The notes: generated from the sequence alone by a model not told the origin. A stretch of DNA of 64,000 nucleotides from Periplaneta americana (GCF_040183065.1 NC_091119.1:65148392-65212391), one strand, 5' to 3'. Shown: positions 24,441-35,690, numbered from the stretch's first letter. A program made the numbers and translations.

Positions 24441-24596
24441 TTGTTTGTTGTTTATTCAACTATCTGAACATCACAAGTGATATGAAAAAGGCACCACGTA
24501 TGAGGCAACTAGGCCAGGGGATAATGGGGTGGAGTGACCAGTGCCTTTCCTCCTCCATTGCATACGTCGGTGACACTAGTCAGACTTCAGATCGGA
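24441..24596 (+). repeat. Unclassified insert of about 150 bp, copy 1
   Basis: Begins near GTTGTTTATTCAACTATC and ends CAGACTTCAGATCGG. It contains GGCACCACGTATGAGGCAAC and GGGGATAATGGGGTGGAGTG. It sits inside one 365-bp unit, making that unit about 520 bases. Other copies are at 31,249 and 63,639. It is far richer in G and C than its surroundings, and other 365-bp units lack it, so it is an insertion. No inverted ends or B box are seen; family unknown. Confidence 0.7.
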
Positions 24597-26545
24597 AAAA
24601 AGTATTTAGTACAAATTTATTTTCAGTGTAAGAATTTCGAAGTACTTTAATTTTCAATATAGTAACGGCTAATAGAAACTCTTCCTACAATGTAATTTGT
24701 ATTGAAGCCTCCATTTCCTTCAAGAAGGACATGGCTTTAATTTTCAGTGCGTTGCATAATATATAGTGATCATGGAAACGTTTCATCAGAAAAGTGAGTT
24801 CTATCTCTTTCATTTTATATATCTAAGGTCGGAATTATTATTCGAAGAAAATTATAAGGTTTTATTCTATGCATATTACTTGGGCGTAATTACATTTGCT
24901 TCTAGCGTAATATCACAAATAATGTGGCAATTCTTATAGAACTTATGCTATATTTAATTTCGGAGGCAGAATTCAGTACAAATTTAATTTTTGTGTTAAT
25001 ATTTCAAAGCATTTTGACTTTCAGTACAACAAATGACAAAAATGTATAAACTATTCCTATAATGTGATTTGTAATGAAGCCTCCATTTACTTCAAAAAGG
25101 AGAAAGGCATGACTCCTCAGTCTACGGAAATAACTTAATATAATGATCTTGGAAACGTGTCAACCGAAAGGCCGGTTGCATCCTTTTTATTTTATATACC
25201 TAAGATAAGAAGCTTAATTCACATTAAATTTTAACGTTTTATTCTCTGGATAGTGTTTGAATGTACAGCATAATATGGTTAATAAGGCGATAATTCTTAT
25301 AGAACTATGCGATATTTAATTTCAGAAGGATTATATAATACAAATTTATTTTCAGAATAACTATAGCATTATACTTTAATATTCAGTACATTATGGAACA
25401 ATACTGTAGAAACCCTTCCTACAATATCATTCCTAATAAAGCCTTTGGTTATTTCAAGAAAGGCATGGCAAGAATCCTCAGTCTGCAGCCTATCATATGG
25501 TTACCATAGAAACGTTTCATCATAAACGCCAGTTCTATCCTTTTCATATTATGTTTCTAAGATTATTAGTTTCATTGGTATGAAGTTTTATTAAGTATGA
25601 AGGTTTATTCTATTATATTTGCGAGTACTTTTGTTTCCAGCATAATGACTAATAACGTGGCAATACTAAATAGAACATTTGCGATACTTAAATTCGGAAT
25701 GAGTATACGAAGTACAAACATATCTTCAGTTTAAAAATTTGAAAATGCTTTAATTTTCAAAACAGCAAGGAACAATAATGTAGAACCTCTTCCTAATATG
25801 TGTTTTTCAGTGAAATCTACAGTTACTTCAAGGAGAACATGGTTTGAATGCCCAGTTTGCAGACTAACACACAAATATCATGGAAACGTTTCATCAGAAA
25901 GGTCAGTTATATCTACCTTATTTGTATATATACTATTAGAAGTTTAATCAACATTGAATTGTAAGATACTACAGTATTTTATGTATACTGTCTGCGTGTA
26001 CCTTTATTTTCAGCATAATATGATCAATAATGTGGCCATTTTTACAGATTTTGTGCGATACGTAAATTCAGGAGGAATGTTTAGTACATTTTCTTTTCCT
26101 GTGTAAGTATTTCAAAGTACATTTCAATTTTCAATACAGTATGGGACAATAATGTAGAAACTATTTCTACAATATGATTTGCAGTGAAGCCTTCATTTAC
26201 TACAAAATGGACATGGCATGAATCTACAGAATAACATATTGACATCATGGAAATGTTTCATCAAAACAGTTAGTTCTATTTTTTTTCTACGTCTAAGATT
26301 AGAAGCTTAAATCATATTAAATATTATAAGGTTTTATTCTATGGATATAAATTGCGAGTATTTTTATTTTCAGCATAATATTATTAATAATATGACAAAT
26401 ATTATAGAACTTATGACATATTTAATATCCGAAAAAGTATTTACTGCAAATTTATTTCCAGTGTAAGCATTTAAAAAGACTTCAATTGTCAGTACAGTAA
26501 GTGACAATAACATACAAAATGAGTACAGTTGGGAACAAAAACTGA

Positions 26546-27227
26546 GGGATCATAGGGTTGTTTCCGATCTCTGATAACGAATTTGAATGATATCATGTGC
26601 GTCAGGAATCACAGGACAGCTGAACTGTGGCGCGAGGTGAGAGACCAGTAGTGAGTGCATATTCATAGTCATAGAGTGCACGGCGACTCACAGCAGAAAT
26701 ACCCAAGAAAATCTAGCCTTTTTGAAAGGGGTACATAACAACCCTTTCCGATGCTAAGTACAGTCAAGTGAAAATAAAAGAAACCTGGTATAAACGAGGT
26801 TTCGTTATTTCTAAGAAAGGCATATTCTGTGCACTTAATAAGTTTGGTAAAGCTCGAATGGAATTTATTTGTATCATCTCGTGGGTTGCGAAGACTTGTG
26901 ACGGGGGGGGGGATAGATTTGCTGGCTTTTCCACTCTGGAATTAATTCCATTCGAGCTTTGCCAGTCTTATTAGGTACACACAAGATACCTTTCTTGCAA
27001 GTTCCTATGATTTTCACGTAACTGCACTTGGCATCGGAAAGGGTTGTTATGTACCCCTCACAAAAAGGCTCGATTTTCTTGGGCATTGCTACTGTGATAC
27101 TCCGTGCACTCTGATTATGAAATCACTCACTACTAGTCTGCAACCTCTCGCAGCAATTCAGCTGTCGATGTGATTCCTGACGCACATTACATTCAAATTC
27201 GTTATCAGAGATCGGAAACAACCCTGT
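26546..27227. mobile_element. Foldback (long inverted repeat) element, about 680 bp
   Basis: The ends are long inverted repeats. The left starts AGGGTTGTTTCCGATCTC and the right ends GATCGGAAACAACCCTG; pairing continues through GATAACGAATTTGAATG, GTGCGTCAGGAATCAC, CCCTTTCCGATGC and AAAGCTCGAATGGAATT to a centre near 26,890. Each arm is about 300 bases, with a G run (26,903-26,912) near the loop. Short open frames in the two arms encode similar peptides (KKGI-C--NK-GKARME), as expected from the inverted repeat rather than from a gene. The related unit at about 34,410-34,450 has no element (GAGATTATTCCTAC), so this is an insertion. TA at the junction fits a Tc1/mariner-type target but is not proven. 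Confidence 0.85.
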
Positions 27228-27535
27228 ATTCCTACAATAAGATTATAATGAAGCCTCACGTTACTTTAAGGATTACATGGCATGAATCTTCAGTCTGCAG
27301 CGTTACATACAGTGATCATGAACTAGATTATTTCTCTCTCTTTTAAATTATATATCTAATATTAGAAGTTTAATTCTCGTTAAATTATAAAGTTTTATAT
27401 TTTGCGTGTACATTTGCTTCCAGCGTAATACGACTAATAATATGGCAATTTTTTAAAACGTCATGAAATATTTAATTTCAGAAAGAGTACTTAGTGCAAA
27501 TATATTTTTATTGTCATTACTTTATCATTATTACA

Positions 27536-27570
27536 ATTGATATTATTATTATTAATATTACTATTATTAA

Positions 27571-27600
<30 letters not shown>
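27536..27600 (+). repeat. Imperfect (ATT)n microsatellite
   Basis: A run of ATT triplets with scattered AATATT and GTATT interruptions. It lies at the upstream edge of the LINE tail insertion. Confidence 0.85.
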
Positions 27601-27601
<1 letters not shown>

Positions 27602-27877
27602 GTCTTATATGTTTATACTTTATATGTCTCACTTATTTTGACCTACTGTTCACATTTTATTATGCATTTTCCTTTCTTTCTATATGTTATAGGCCTATGT
27701 CTGATTTCCACTGATTTGTTTACATTATATTATGATCATCTACTTCAGTTTTGTATGTAAAATTGTAGTGTACCTACTTTACTTTGAAAATTTGTAGTCT
27801 TTTGGTATCGCAGTTTTACTCCTGGTTGAGTGTTAGAGAAGGCCAAATGGCCTTAACTCTGTCAGATTAAGTAAACC

Positions 27878-27890
27878 ATTATTATTATTA

Positions 27891-27931
<41 letters not shown>
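27878..27931 (+). repeat. (ATT)n microsatellite, LINE tail
   Basis: About 17 ATT triplets with one GTT follow the LINE 3' end, so this is probably the element's own simple-repeat tail rather than an independent microsatellite. Confidence 0.85.
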
Positions 27932-28297
27932 TGAAAACATTTTCATTTATTTTCTGTACAGTATGCGACAGTAATTTTGAAAATCTTTCTACAATATGAT
28001 TTGTAACGAGGCCCCGCTTTACTTCAAGAAAGGCATGGTAGGATTTCTCAATATGCAGCATAACATACACCTTTATGGAAACAATTCATCAGAAAGGCAA
28101 GTTATATACACTGTATGTATGTATTTTTTATTTTACATATCTAAGATTAGAAGTTTAATTCGTACAAATTATTAAATTTTTTCCTATGTTTATTACATGC
28201 GTGTCCTTTTGTTTCCAGCATAATATGGTTAATAATATGGCAATTCTTATAGAACTCATGCGATACCTAAATGCGGAAGGATTATTTGTTGCAAATA

Positions 28298-28420
28298 TAC
28301 AGGTTGTTTCCGAAGTGGTGCTACAAACTTTCAGGGTTGATGGCGAAGGGCACATGTATCAATTTGAGATAAGGAACCATGGTTCGGAAATGACTGAGTC
28401 TAAAGTTATAAGCAAAAATA
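28298..28420 (+). repeat. Unclassified interspersed repeat fragment
   Basis: Sequence from CAGGTTGTTTCCGAAG to GTTATAAGCAAAAATAG is unlike the satellite around it and interrupts a 365-bp unit after GCGGAAGGATTATTTG. The phrases GTGGTGCTACAAAC and AAGGAACCATGGTTCGGAAA are reminiscent of a widespread insect repeat, but I cannot name it. No open frame of note. Confidence 0.45.
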
Positions 28421-28424
28421 GTTC

Positions 28425-29057
28425 GGAGGAATTATTTACGTGTGCTTTTATTTCAGGCGTAATGTGATTATTAATGTGGTCATTTTTGTAGAACTTATGC
28501 AATATTTAATTTCGGAAGAATTATTTACGTGCGCTTTTATTTCAGGCGTAATATGATTATTACTGTGGTAATTTTTGTCGAACTTATGCAATGTTTAATT
28601 TCGGAAGAATTATTTACGTATGCTTTTTTCCGGCCTAATATGATTATTAATGTTGTAATTTTTGTAGAACTTATGCAATATTTAATTTCGGAAGAATTAT
28701 TTACTTGGGCTTTTATTTCAGGCGTAATATGATTATTAACGTGGAACTTTTGTACAACTTATGCAGTATTTAATTTGGGAATAATTATTAACGTGTGCTA
28801 TTATTTCCGGCGTAATATGAATTTTTATGTTTGCTTTTATTTCCGGGGTAATATGATTATTTAAGTGTGCTTTTATTTCCGGGGTAATATGATTATTAAT
28901 GTGGTAATTTTTGTAGAACTTATGCATTATTTAATTTCGGACGAATTATTTACGTGTGCTTCTACTTCCGGCGTAATATGATTATTATTGTGGTAATTTT
29001 TGTAGAACTTATGCAATATTTAATTTCGGAAGAATAATTTAGGTGTGCTTTTATTTT
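28425..29057 (+). repeat. Homogenised A-only monomer array, about 89-bp unit
   Basis: About six full copies of a single monomer type (TTCGGAAGAATTATTTACG, TTTATTT(C/T)(A/C)GGCGTAATATG, TAATTTTTGTAGAACTTATG) follow each other from 28,425. There is no B monomer. Between about 28,797 and 28,890 the unit shrinks to pieces of about 37-45 bases (TGCTTTTATTTCCGGGG repeats), then full length resumes. The copies are more alike than in the large arrays, which suggests recent local amplification inside the 365-bp family. Confidence 0.85.
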
Positions 29058-30200
29058 TCGGCGATTTTCTTCTGTCCATATAATTTGCTGTACTCTTATT
29101 TTCAGCATAATATGATTAATAACTTCGCAATTCTCACAGAACTTGTACTTACTTAAATTCAGGAGTAATATTTAGTACAATTTTTTTTTCAGTGTAAGCA
29201 TTTCAAAGTACATACAGAAACTCTTCAGACGTTATGATTTGTAATGAAGCATCCCTTTACTACAAGAAAGATAATACAGCATGCAGCATAACATAACATA
29301 CAGATCACGGAAATGTTTCACCAGCAAGGTCGGTTCTATCTTTTTCATCTTATATACATGTATCTAAGATTATAAACTTAAAATGTATTAAATTATAAGG
29401 TTTTATCCTATTATTATTTGTGCGTACTTTTGTTTCCAGCATAATATGATTAATAATATGGCAATTCTTATAGAACTTACGCGATATTTAATTTGGGAAA
29501 AAGTAGCTATTTACTGAGATATATTTCCAGTGTAAGCATTACAAAATACTTCAATTTTCAGTATAGTGAGTGACAATAATACAGAAAATCAGTAGAGTAT
29601 GGGAAAATAATGGAAAATTTCTTCATACAATTTGATTGTAATGAAGCCTCGCGTTACTTGAAGAAAGACATGGCATGAATCTTCAATCTGCAGCCATAAT
29701 ATATAGAGACCATGAAAACATTTCATACGGTAGACTAGTTCTATCATTTTGATGTTGTGTATTTAATATTAGAAGTTTAATCGCGTTAAGTAATAAGGTT
29801 TCATTCCATGCATATTATTTACGTGTACATTTTGTTCCAGCCTAATATGATTAATAATGTGGCATTTCTTTAAAAAACTCATGTGATATGTAATTTCTGA
29901 AGGAGTATTTAGTACAAATTTATTTCCAGTGTAAATATTTCAAAATAGTTTTATTTTCTGTACAGTAAGCGATTTAGAAAATCTTGCTACAATGTGACAT
30001 GTAACGAGGCCCCGCTTTACTTCAAGAAAGGCATTGCAGGATTCCGCAATCTACATCATAACATATAGTGATTATGGAAACGCTTCATTACAAAGGCAAG
30101 TCCTATTTTTTCATTTTTCATATCTGATATTAGAAACTTAATTCGTAATAAATTATAAGATTTTACTCAATGCTTATTACATACGTGTACATTTGTTTCG

Positions 30201-30778
30201 CCTGTGTTTATCCTGTATTACTTTATGGGTGCCAAACAGGTCGCTAACAGGGAAACACAGGACCAAACTACAAACGTGTCAAAGGAAAATGATGCCCAAA
30301 ATAATGGGCGTATCACTGAAGGAGAAAATCCCAAATGCGACACTGTACCAACTAGCAGATACACAGGACATCACACATGCAGCCATTACATCCAAATGTA
30401 AATGTGGTGGACACGCGTCCAGGCTACCAGGCGACAGATGGACATACCGTGCTACCATGTGGGACCCCCGTATAGGAAGGAGACTTGAAGGCAGACCTCG
30501 GCGCAGATGGACAGACTTCTTCAAAGAACAGGTAGGTCAACAATGGTCAGAGAGGCAAGAGACAGAAGAAAGTGAAAATTACTCGAGAGACATTTGTGCA
30601 TAGACAGGAAGTTGTGAAAGGCAGTGAGATAATCATTGTTAAAGAAATTCAGGTTCTTAGACTTAAATATCACGTCTAACGTGAACTAGCTCACCACGTT
30701 AGGCAAGTGGAGCATTTCCTTATTTAAGGAGGCCTTTGCAATTCATGGGACACAATAGGCTACCTTTATCGATATCTT
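30201..30778 (+). pseudogene. 5'-truncated non-LTR retrotransposon, C-terminal RT region
   Basis: Translation gives PVLLYGCQT, then after a one-base frameshift near 30,238 SLTGKHRTKLQTCQRKMM, KIMGVSLKEKIPN, KCKCGGHASRLPGDRW, then GRRLEGRPRRRWTDFFKEQV. This is the conserved C-terminal part of LINE reverse transcriptases (YG-E/Q-W, ILG-S--D, W-GH--R---RW, G RP--RW-D). The frame ends about 30,603. The remaining 3' part includes GGAGGCCTTTGCAATTCATG, a degraded form of a common LINE ending. Direct repeats ACATTTGTTTCG (30,189-30,200) and ACATTAGTTTCG (30,779-30,790) flank it and are a good target-site duplication. It interrupts a 365-bp unit and is inactive. Confidence 0.85.
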
Positions 30779-31248
30779 ACATTAGTTTCGATAATAGTAT
30801 GATTAATAATTTTGGCAATTCTTATAGAATGTCTTTGAAATTCTTATAGAACTTATGCAATATTTAATTTTTGAAGGATTATTTAGTGCAAATTAATTTT
30901 TAGAGTAACATTTCAAATTATTTCAAGTTTCAGTATATTAAGTGACGAAAATGTGCAAACTACTCCTACAAGGTGATTTGTAATGAAGCCTCGAGTTACT
31001 TCAAGAAAGACATGGTATGAATCTACAGTCTGCAGAGTAACATACATGGACCATGGAAATATTTCATCAGTAAACCTAGTTTTATCTTTTTTATTGTGTA
31101 TATGTAATATTTGAATTTTAATTCGCTTTAAATTGTAAGGTTTTATTCTCTAATGTTATTTGCCTGTTCTTTTATTTTCAGTATAATATGATTAAACTTG
31201 GTAATTCTTACAGAAATTGTGCGATGCCTAAATTCGAAAGGAGGAGGA

Positions 31249-31400
31249 GTTGTTTATTCAATTGCCTCAAGACATCAGAAGTGATACGAAGAAGGCACCA
31301 CGTATAAGGCAACTAGGCCAGGGGATAATGGGGTGGAGTGGCCAGTACCTTTCCCCCTCCATTGCATACATCGGCGACACTAATCAGACTTCAGATCGGC
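31249..31400 (+). repeat. Unclassified insert of about 150 bp, copy 2
   Basis: Same insert as at 24,441, at the same place in its 365-bp unit, so it was probably carried along by block duplication rather than inserted twice. It differs at roughly one in fifteen positions from copy 1. Confidence 0.7.
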
Positions 31401-32199
31401 AAAAAGTATTTAGTACAAATTTATTTTCAGTGTAAGAATTTCGAAGTACTTTAATTTTCAATATAGTAAAGGCTAATAGAAACTCTTCCTACAATGTGAT
31501 GTATATTGAAGCCTCCATTTACTTCAAGAAGGACATGACATGAATTTTCAGTCTGTTGCATAACATATAGTGATCATGGAAACGTTTCATCAGAAAGGTC
31601 AGTTCTATCTTTTTCATTTTATATATCTAAGTTCAAATATTATTCGTATGAAATTATAAGGTTTTATTCTATGCATATTATTTGCGAGTAATTACATTTG
31701 CTTCTAGCGTAATATCAAAATTAATGTGGCAATTCTTATAGAACTATTGCGATATTTAATTTCCGAAGGAGAACTCGGTAAAAATTTTTTAAATTTTTGT
31801 GTTAATATTTCTAAGTACTTTGACTTTCAGTAAAATAAATGACAAAAATGTACAAACTGTTCCTACAATGTGATTTGTAATGAAGTCTCCATTTATTTCA
31901 AGAAGGAGAAAGACAAGACTCCACAGTCTACGGCATAACTGAATATAATGATCTTGGAAACGATTCAACCGAAAGGCCGGTTGCATCTTTTTATTTTATA
32001 TACCTGCGATTAGAAACTTAATGCGCATTGAATTTTAAGGTTTTATTCTCTGAATATTGTCTGGGTATACAGTATAATATGGTTAATGACGTGACAATTT
32101 TTATAGAACTTATGCGATATTTAATTTCGGAAGGATTATACAGTACAAATTTATTTTCAGTATAACCATAACGCTATACTTCAATATTGAATACGGTAT

Positions 32200-32398
32200 G
32201 GATATAAATTTATCAATCTTCCTCAACTTGGTGAGGTAGCCAAAGACAAAGAATGTTAAACAGTAACATTTAAAATGACATAAAAAATGTCTTACAAGAA
32301 ATTTGTTTACAAGAAACTAAAGTTTGCAGTAGATAATATTTCACATAATGAAAATTTATTAAAAAAAAATACAGATAAAAAATATAAATCTGTTAAAA
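32200..32398. other. Insertion of unknown type in a 365-bp unit
   Basis: The counterpart at about 25,395 runs directly from ATTATGGAACA into TGTAGAAACC. Here about 200 bases intervene, including ACTTGGTGAGGTAGCC and an A-rich end (TTAAAAAAAAATACAG). No open frame or inverted ends recognised. Confidence 0.5.
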
Positions 32399-33371
32399 CT
32401 GTAGAAACTCTTCATACAATATCATATTTTATAATAAAGCCTTTGGTTACTTCAAGAAAGACATGGCAAGAATACCCAATCTGCAGCCTATCATATGGTT
32501 ACCATGGAAACGTTTCATTATAAACAACAGTTCTATCCTTTTCATTTTATGTAGCACATCTAAGATTATTAGTTTAATTCGTATGAAGTTATAAGGCTTT
32601 ATTCTATGCATAATATTAGCGAGTACTTTCGTTTCCAGCATTAGGCCTGTATGATTAATAACGTGGCAATACTAAATAGAACCTTTGTGATACTTAAATT
32701 CGAATGATTATACAAAGTACAAATATATCTTCAGTTTAAATATTTGAAAATGCTTTAATTTTCAAAACAGCAAGGAACAATAATGTACAACCTCTTCCTA
32801 AATTGTGTTTTTCAGTGAAACCTCCGGTTACTTCAAGGAGAATATGGTTTGAATCCTCAGTCTGCAGTCTTAACACAGAAATATCATGGAAACGTTGCAT
32901 CAGAAAGGTCAGTTCTATCTACCTTATTTTTATATCTACTATTACAAGTTTAATTATAATTGAATTGTAAGATACTGTTTTATGTATATGCCTGATTGTA
33001 CCTTTATTTTAAGCATAATATAATTAATAATGTTGCAATTCATATATAAATTATGACACGCTTAAATTCGGAAAGAGTTTTCAATAGTACAAATTTATGT
33101 TCAGTGTAAGAATTTCAAAATGCTTTAATTTTCAGTACCACATATAATGTGACAATTCTTATAGAACTTATGCGATATTTAATTTCGGAAGCAGAATTCA
33201 GTACAAATTTAATTTTTGTGTTAATATTTCTAACTACTTTCACTTTCAGTACAATAAATGACAAAAATGTACAAACTATTCCTACAATGTGATTTGTAAT
33301 GAAGCCTCCATTTACTTCAAGAAGGAGGAAGTCATTACTCATCAGTCTACGGCATACCAATATAATGACCA

Positions 33372-33625
33372 TAATAATTCAGAATTAGTATTGCCATTCA
33401 ACGAGGGAAAGCTATAAGTTTTATGGGGACTTTTACAGAATCTAAATCACTGGAAGAAATATTTTATTTCGTGTAGAGCTGTAGACTGCTTTTCGCATCC
33501 TTTAGTTTTGTTGCTAATTTCTAGTTTGTCCCTTACTCAATTGTTTAATTTAAAATTAAATTTTATTTTGTATCAGACAGTTTACTATGTTTGTAAATAA
33601 TATTGTCTTAAATTAAAGCATTAGG
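33372..33625 (+). other. Insertion of unknown type, possible retrotransposed 3' UTR
   Basis: This non-satellite stretch interrupts a 365-bp unit: it starts near CAATATAATGACC, and the unit resumes at GGGACAATAACGTAG. It contains CATTCAACGAGGGAAAGC and ends with TTAAATTAAAGCATTAGG, where ATTAAA could be a polyadenylation signal. No protein similarity is evident. It could be a truncated retrocopy or an unknown repeat. Confidence 0.4.
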
Positions 33626-34569
33626 TAAAATTGATAAGGGACAATAACGTAGAAAGTCTTCCTACAATATGGTTTGTAATGAAGCGTCCGGTTATTTCAA
33701 GGAGGAGGATGGCTTTTAATTCTCTATGTCAGTTTGCAGCCAAGACAGTCATCTTCGAAACCTTTCATCAGAAAGGCCTGTTGTGTCTATTTAATTTTAA
33801 ATCCAATATTACAAGTTTAATTCATATTAAATTATAAGTTGCTTTTTGTATGCATATTGATTTAGTGTCCTTTTTCCAGCACAACAAGATTAATAACGTG
33901 GCAATCCTTACAGATTTTGTGCGATACTTAAATTCGGGAGGAATGTTTAGTACAATTTCTCTTCCAGTGTAAGCATTTCAAAGTACATTTAAATTTTCAA
34001 TACAGTATGGGACAATTACGTAGAAATTCTTCCTACAACATCATTTGCAGTGAAGCCTCCATTTACTACAAGATGGACATGGCATGAATCCTCATTCTGC
34101 AGCATAACATTTGGAGATCATGGAAATGTTTCATCAAAACGGTCAGTTCTATCTTTTTTCATTTTACACATCTAAGATTAGAAGCTTAAATCGTATTATA
34201 TATTATAAGGTTTTATTCTATGCATATTATTTGAGAGTACTTTTGTTTTCAGCAGAGTATGATTAATAACATGGCAATTCTTATAGAAAATATGACATAT
34301 TTTAATTTCAGAAAAAGTATTTACTACAAATTTATTTCCAGTGTAAGCATTAAAAAAATACTTCAATTTTCACAACCGTAAGTGACAATAACATAGGAAA
34401 TCAGTACAGCAGGGAACAAAAATGCAGAGATTATTCCTACTATATGATTGTCATGAAGTCTCGTGTTAGGCCTACATTAAGAACGACATGGTATGGATCT
34501 TCAGTCTGCAGCGTTACATACAATGATCATGAAAATGTTTCATCAGGTAGATCAGTTCTGTCTCTTTTA

Positions 34570-34572
<3 letters not shown>

Positions 34573-34607
<35 letters not shown>

Positions 34608-34645
34608 TTAATAATAATAATAAATATATATAATATATAATAATA

Positions 34646-34731
<86 letters not shown>
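34573..34731. repeat. (TAA)n / (TTA)n inverted microsatellite
   Basis: A TAA run of about 50 bases is followed by an AT-only centre (ATATATAATATATAATAATAT) and a TTA run of about 85 bases. The two triplet runs are complementary and can form a hairpin with a stem near 50 bp. It interrupts a 365-bp unit between GTCTCTTTTAAGT and ATTAGAAGTTTGATTC. Confidence 0.92.
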
Positions 34732-35569
34732 TAGAAGTTTGATTCCCGTTAAATTATAAAGTTTGACATTTTACGCGCACATTAATTGCTTACAGCGTAA
34801 TGCGACTAATAATGTGACAATTCTTAAAAAAGTAATGCGATATTTAATTTCGGAAAGAGTACTTAGTACAAATATATTTTCAGTGTCAATTTTTTAAATT
34901 ACTTCTATTTATTTTCTGCACAGTAAGCGACAATAATTTAGAAAATTTTCCTACAATGTGATTCTGTAACGGAGCCCTGCTTTACTTCATGAAAGGCATG
35001 GCAGGATTCCTCAATCTGCAGCATAACATAATATGGAAACGCTTCATCACAAAGGCAAGTTCCTTTTTTCCTTTTTCATTTTACGTATCCAAATAGAAGC
35101 TTAATTCTTACTAAATTATAAAGTTCTTTTTCTATGTTTATTATATCGGTGTACTTTTGTTTCTAGCATAATATGGTTAATAATATGGCAATTCTTATGA
35201 AACTGGTGCAATACCTGAATTCGGAAGGATTATGTGTACAATTTTTTTTTTCAGATTACGTTCTTCAAAATACTTCAATTTTTAGTACAGAAAGTAACAA
35301 AAATGTACGAACTAATTCTACAACATGATTTGTAATAAAGCCTCTCGTCACTTCAAGAAACAAATACATAATATGAATCTCTAGTCTCCAACCTTACATA
35401 TAATGATATGGAAACGTTTCATCAGGAAGGCAAGTTCTTTCTTGTTTATTGTATATATCTAATAAAATAAGAATAATACGCATTAAATTTTTTATTTCCA
35501 GCGATATATCATTAATAACGTGCCAATTCTTATAGAACTTGTGCAATTCTTAAATTCGTAATCGGATTT

Positions 35570-35690
35570 TAACTTACTTTATTGTTTAGGTTTTATGTTC
35601 TTAGGAGTAATAGTTAAGAGCGCAAATAACCATAGTTGCAACGCGCTCTTTTTAAACCTCATTTTTCACTCCAATCCTAATTGGGGAAAA
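35570..35690. repeat. Small inverted-repeat insertion
   Basis: About 115 bases interrupt a 365-bp unit. A core hairpin AAGAGCGC (35,616-35,623) / GCGCTCTT (35,643-35,650) is flanked by looser complementarity from TTAGG (near 35,586) to CCTAA (near 35,680). G/C content is higher than in the host unit. It may be a tiny MITE or the end of a larger element. Confidence 0.5.

Larger units (their letters stand above)
19727..24799 (+). repeat. Segmental duplication, copy A
   Basis: From a breakpoint at CGATGATTTTTTTGCGTGTG this segment aligns in the same orientation with 57,903-64,000, about 38.2 kb away at its start. Sampled stretches differ by about 1-3%; for example the SINE at 22.0-22.2 kb has about two differences in 190 bases. 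The alignment includes diverged satellite monomers, non-satellite DNA, two SINEs, a transposase fragment and the first units of the 365-bp array. Copy B has about 1,020 extra bases at 59,751-60,770. The match probably continues past 24,799, but copy B leaves the window. Confidence 0.95.
27515..27931 (+). mobile_element. 3' end of a non-LTR retrotransposon with ATT-repeat tail
   Basis: The interval interrupts a 365-bp unit. Its last part (GGTTGAGTGTTAGAGAAGG, then the small hairpin AAGGCCAAATGGCCTT, then AACTCTGTCAGATTAAGTAA) matches a LINE 3' terminus common in insects, as I remember it, and it ends in an (ATT)n tail. The upstream part begins with an (ATT)n-rich stretch and has no RT motif, so the copy is 5' truncated to its 3' UTR. 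The LINE clade is not assignable. Confidence 0.6.
24350..28420 (+). repeat. Multi-kilobase higher-order block of 365-bp units, copy 1
   Basis: Units here pair in order with those at 31,150-35,250. Shared private phrases include the G/C-rich insert (24,441/31,249), CGAAAGGCCGGTTGCATC (25,165/31,970), CAGCCTATCATATGGTTACC (25,486/32,485) and GGGAACAAAAA (26,531/34,415). Differences between the copies are due to insertions: the foldback element in this copy; inserts near 32.2 and 33.4 kb in the other. Confidence 0.75.
31150..35250 (+). repeat. Multi-kilobase higher-order block of 365-bp units, copy 2
   Basis: Counterpart of 24,350-28,420, same orientation. It preserves the unit without the foldback element at 34,410-34,450. 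It carries extra inserts at about 32,200-32,398 and 33,372-33,625, and an extra unit near 33,115-33,372 that itself resembles 31,740-31,960. Confidence 0.75.

Noticed and set aside
26768..27086. Two opposing open frames with similar peptides (KKGI-C--NK-GKARME)
   Set aside because: They are the two arms of the foldback element read on opposite strands; similarity follows from the inverted repeat.
27494..27760. 88-residue isoleucine-rich frame
   Set aside because: Translation of an ATT microsatellite and of the LINE 3' UTR.
32287..32523. 78-residue lysine-rich frame
   Set aside because: Spans an A-rich insert and satellite sequence; the second half is a 365-bp unit.
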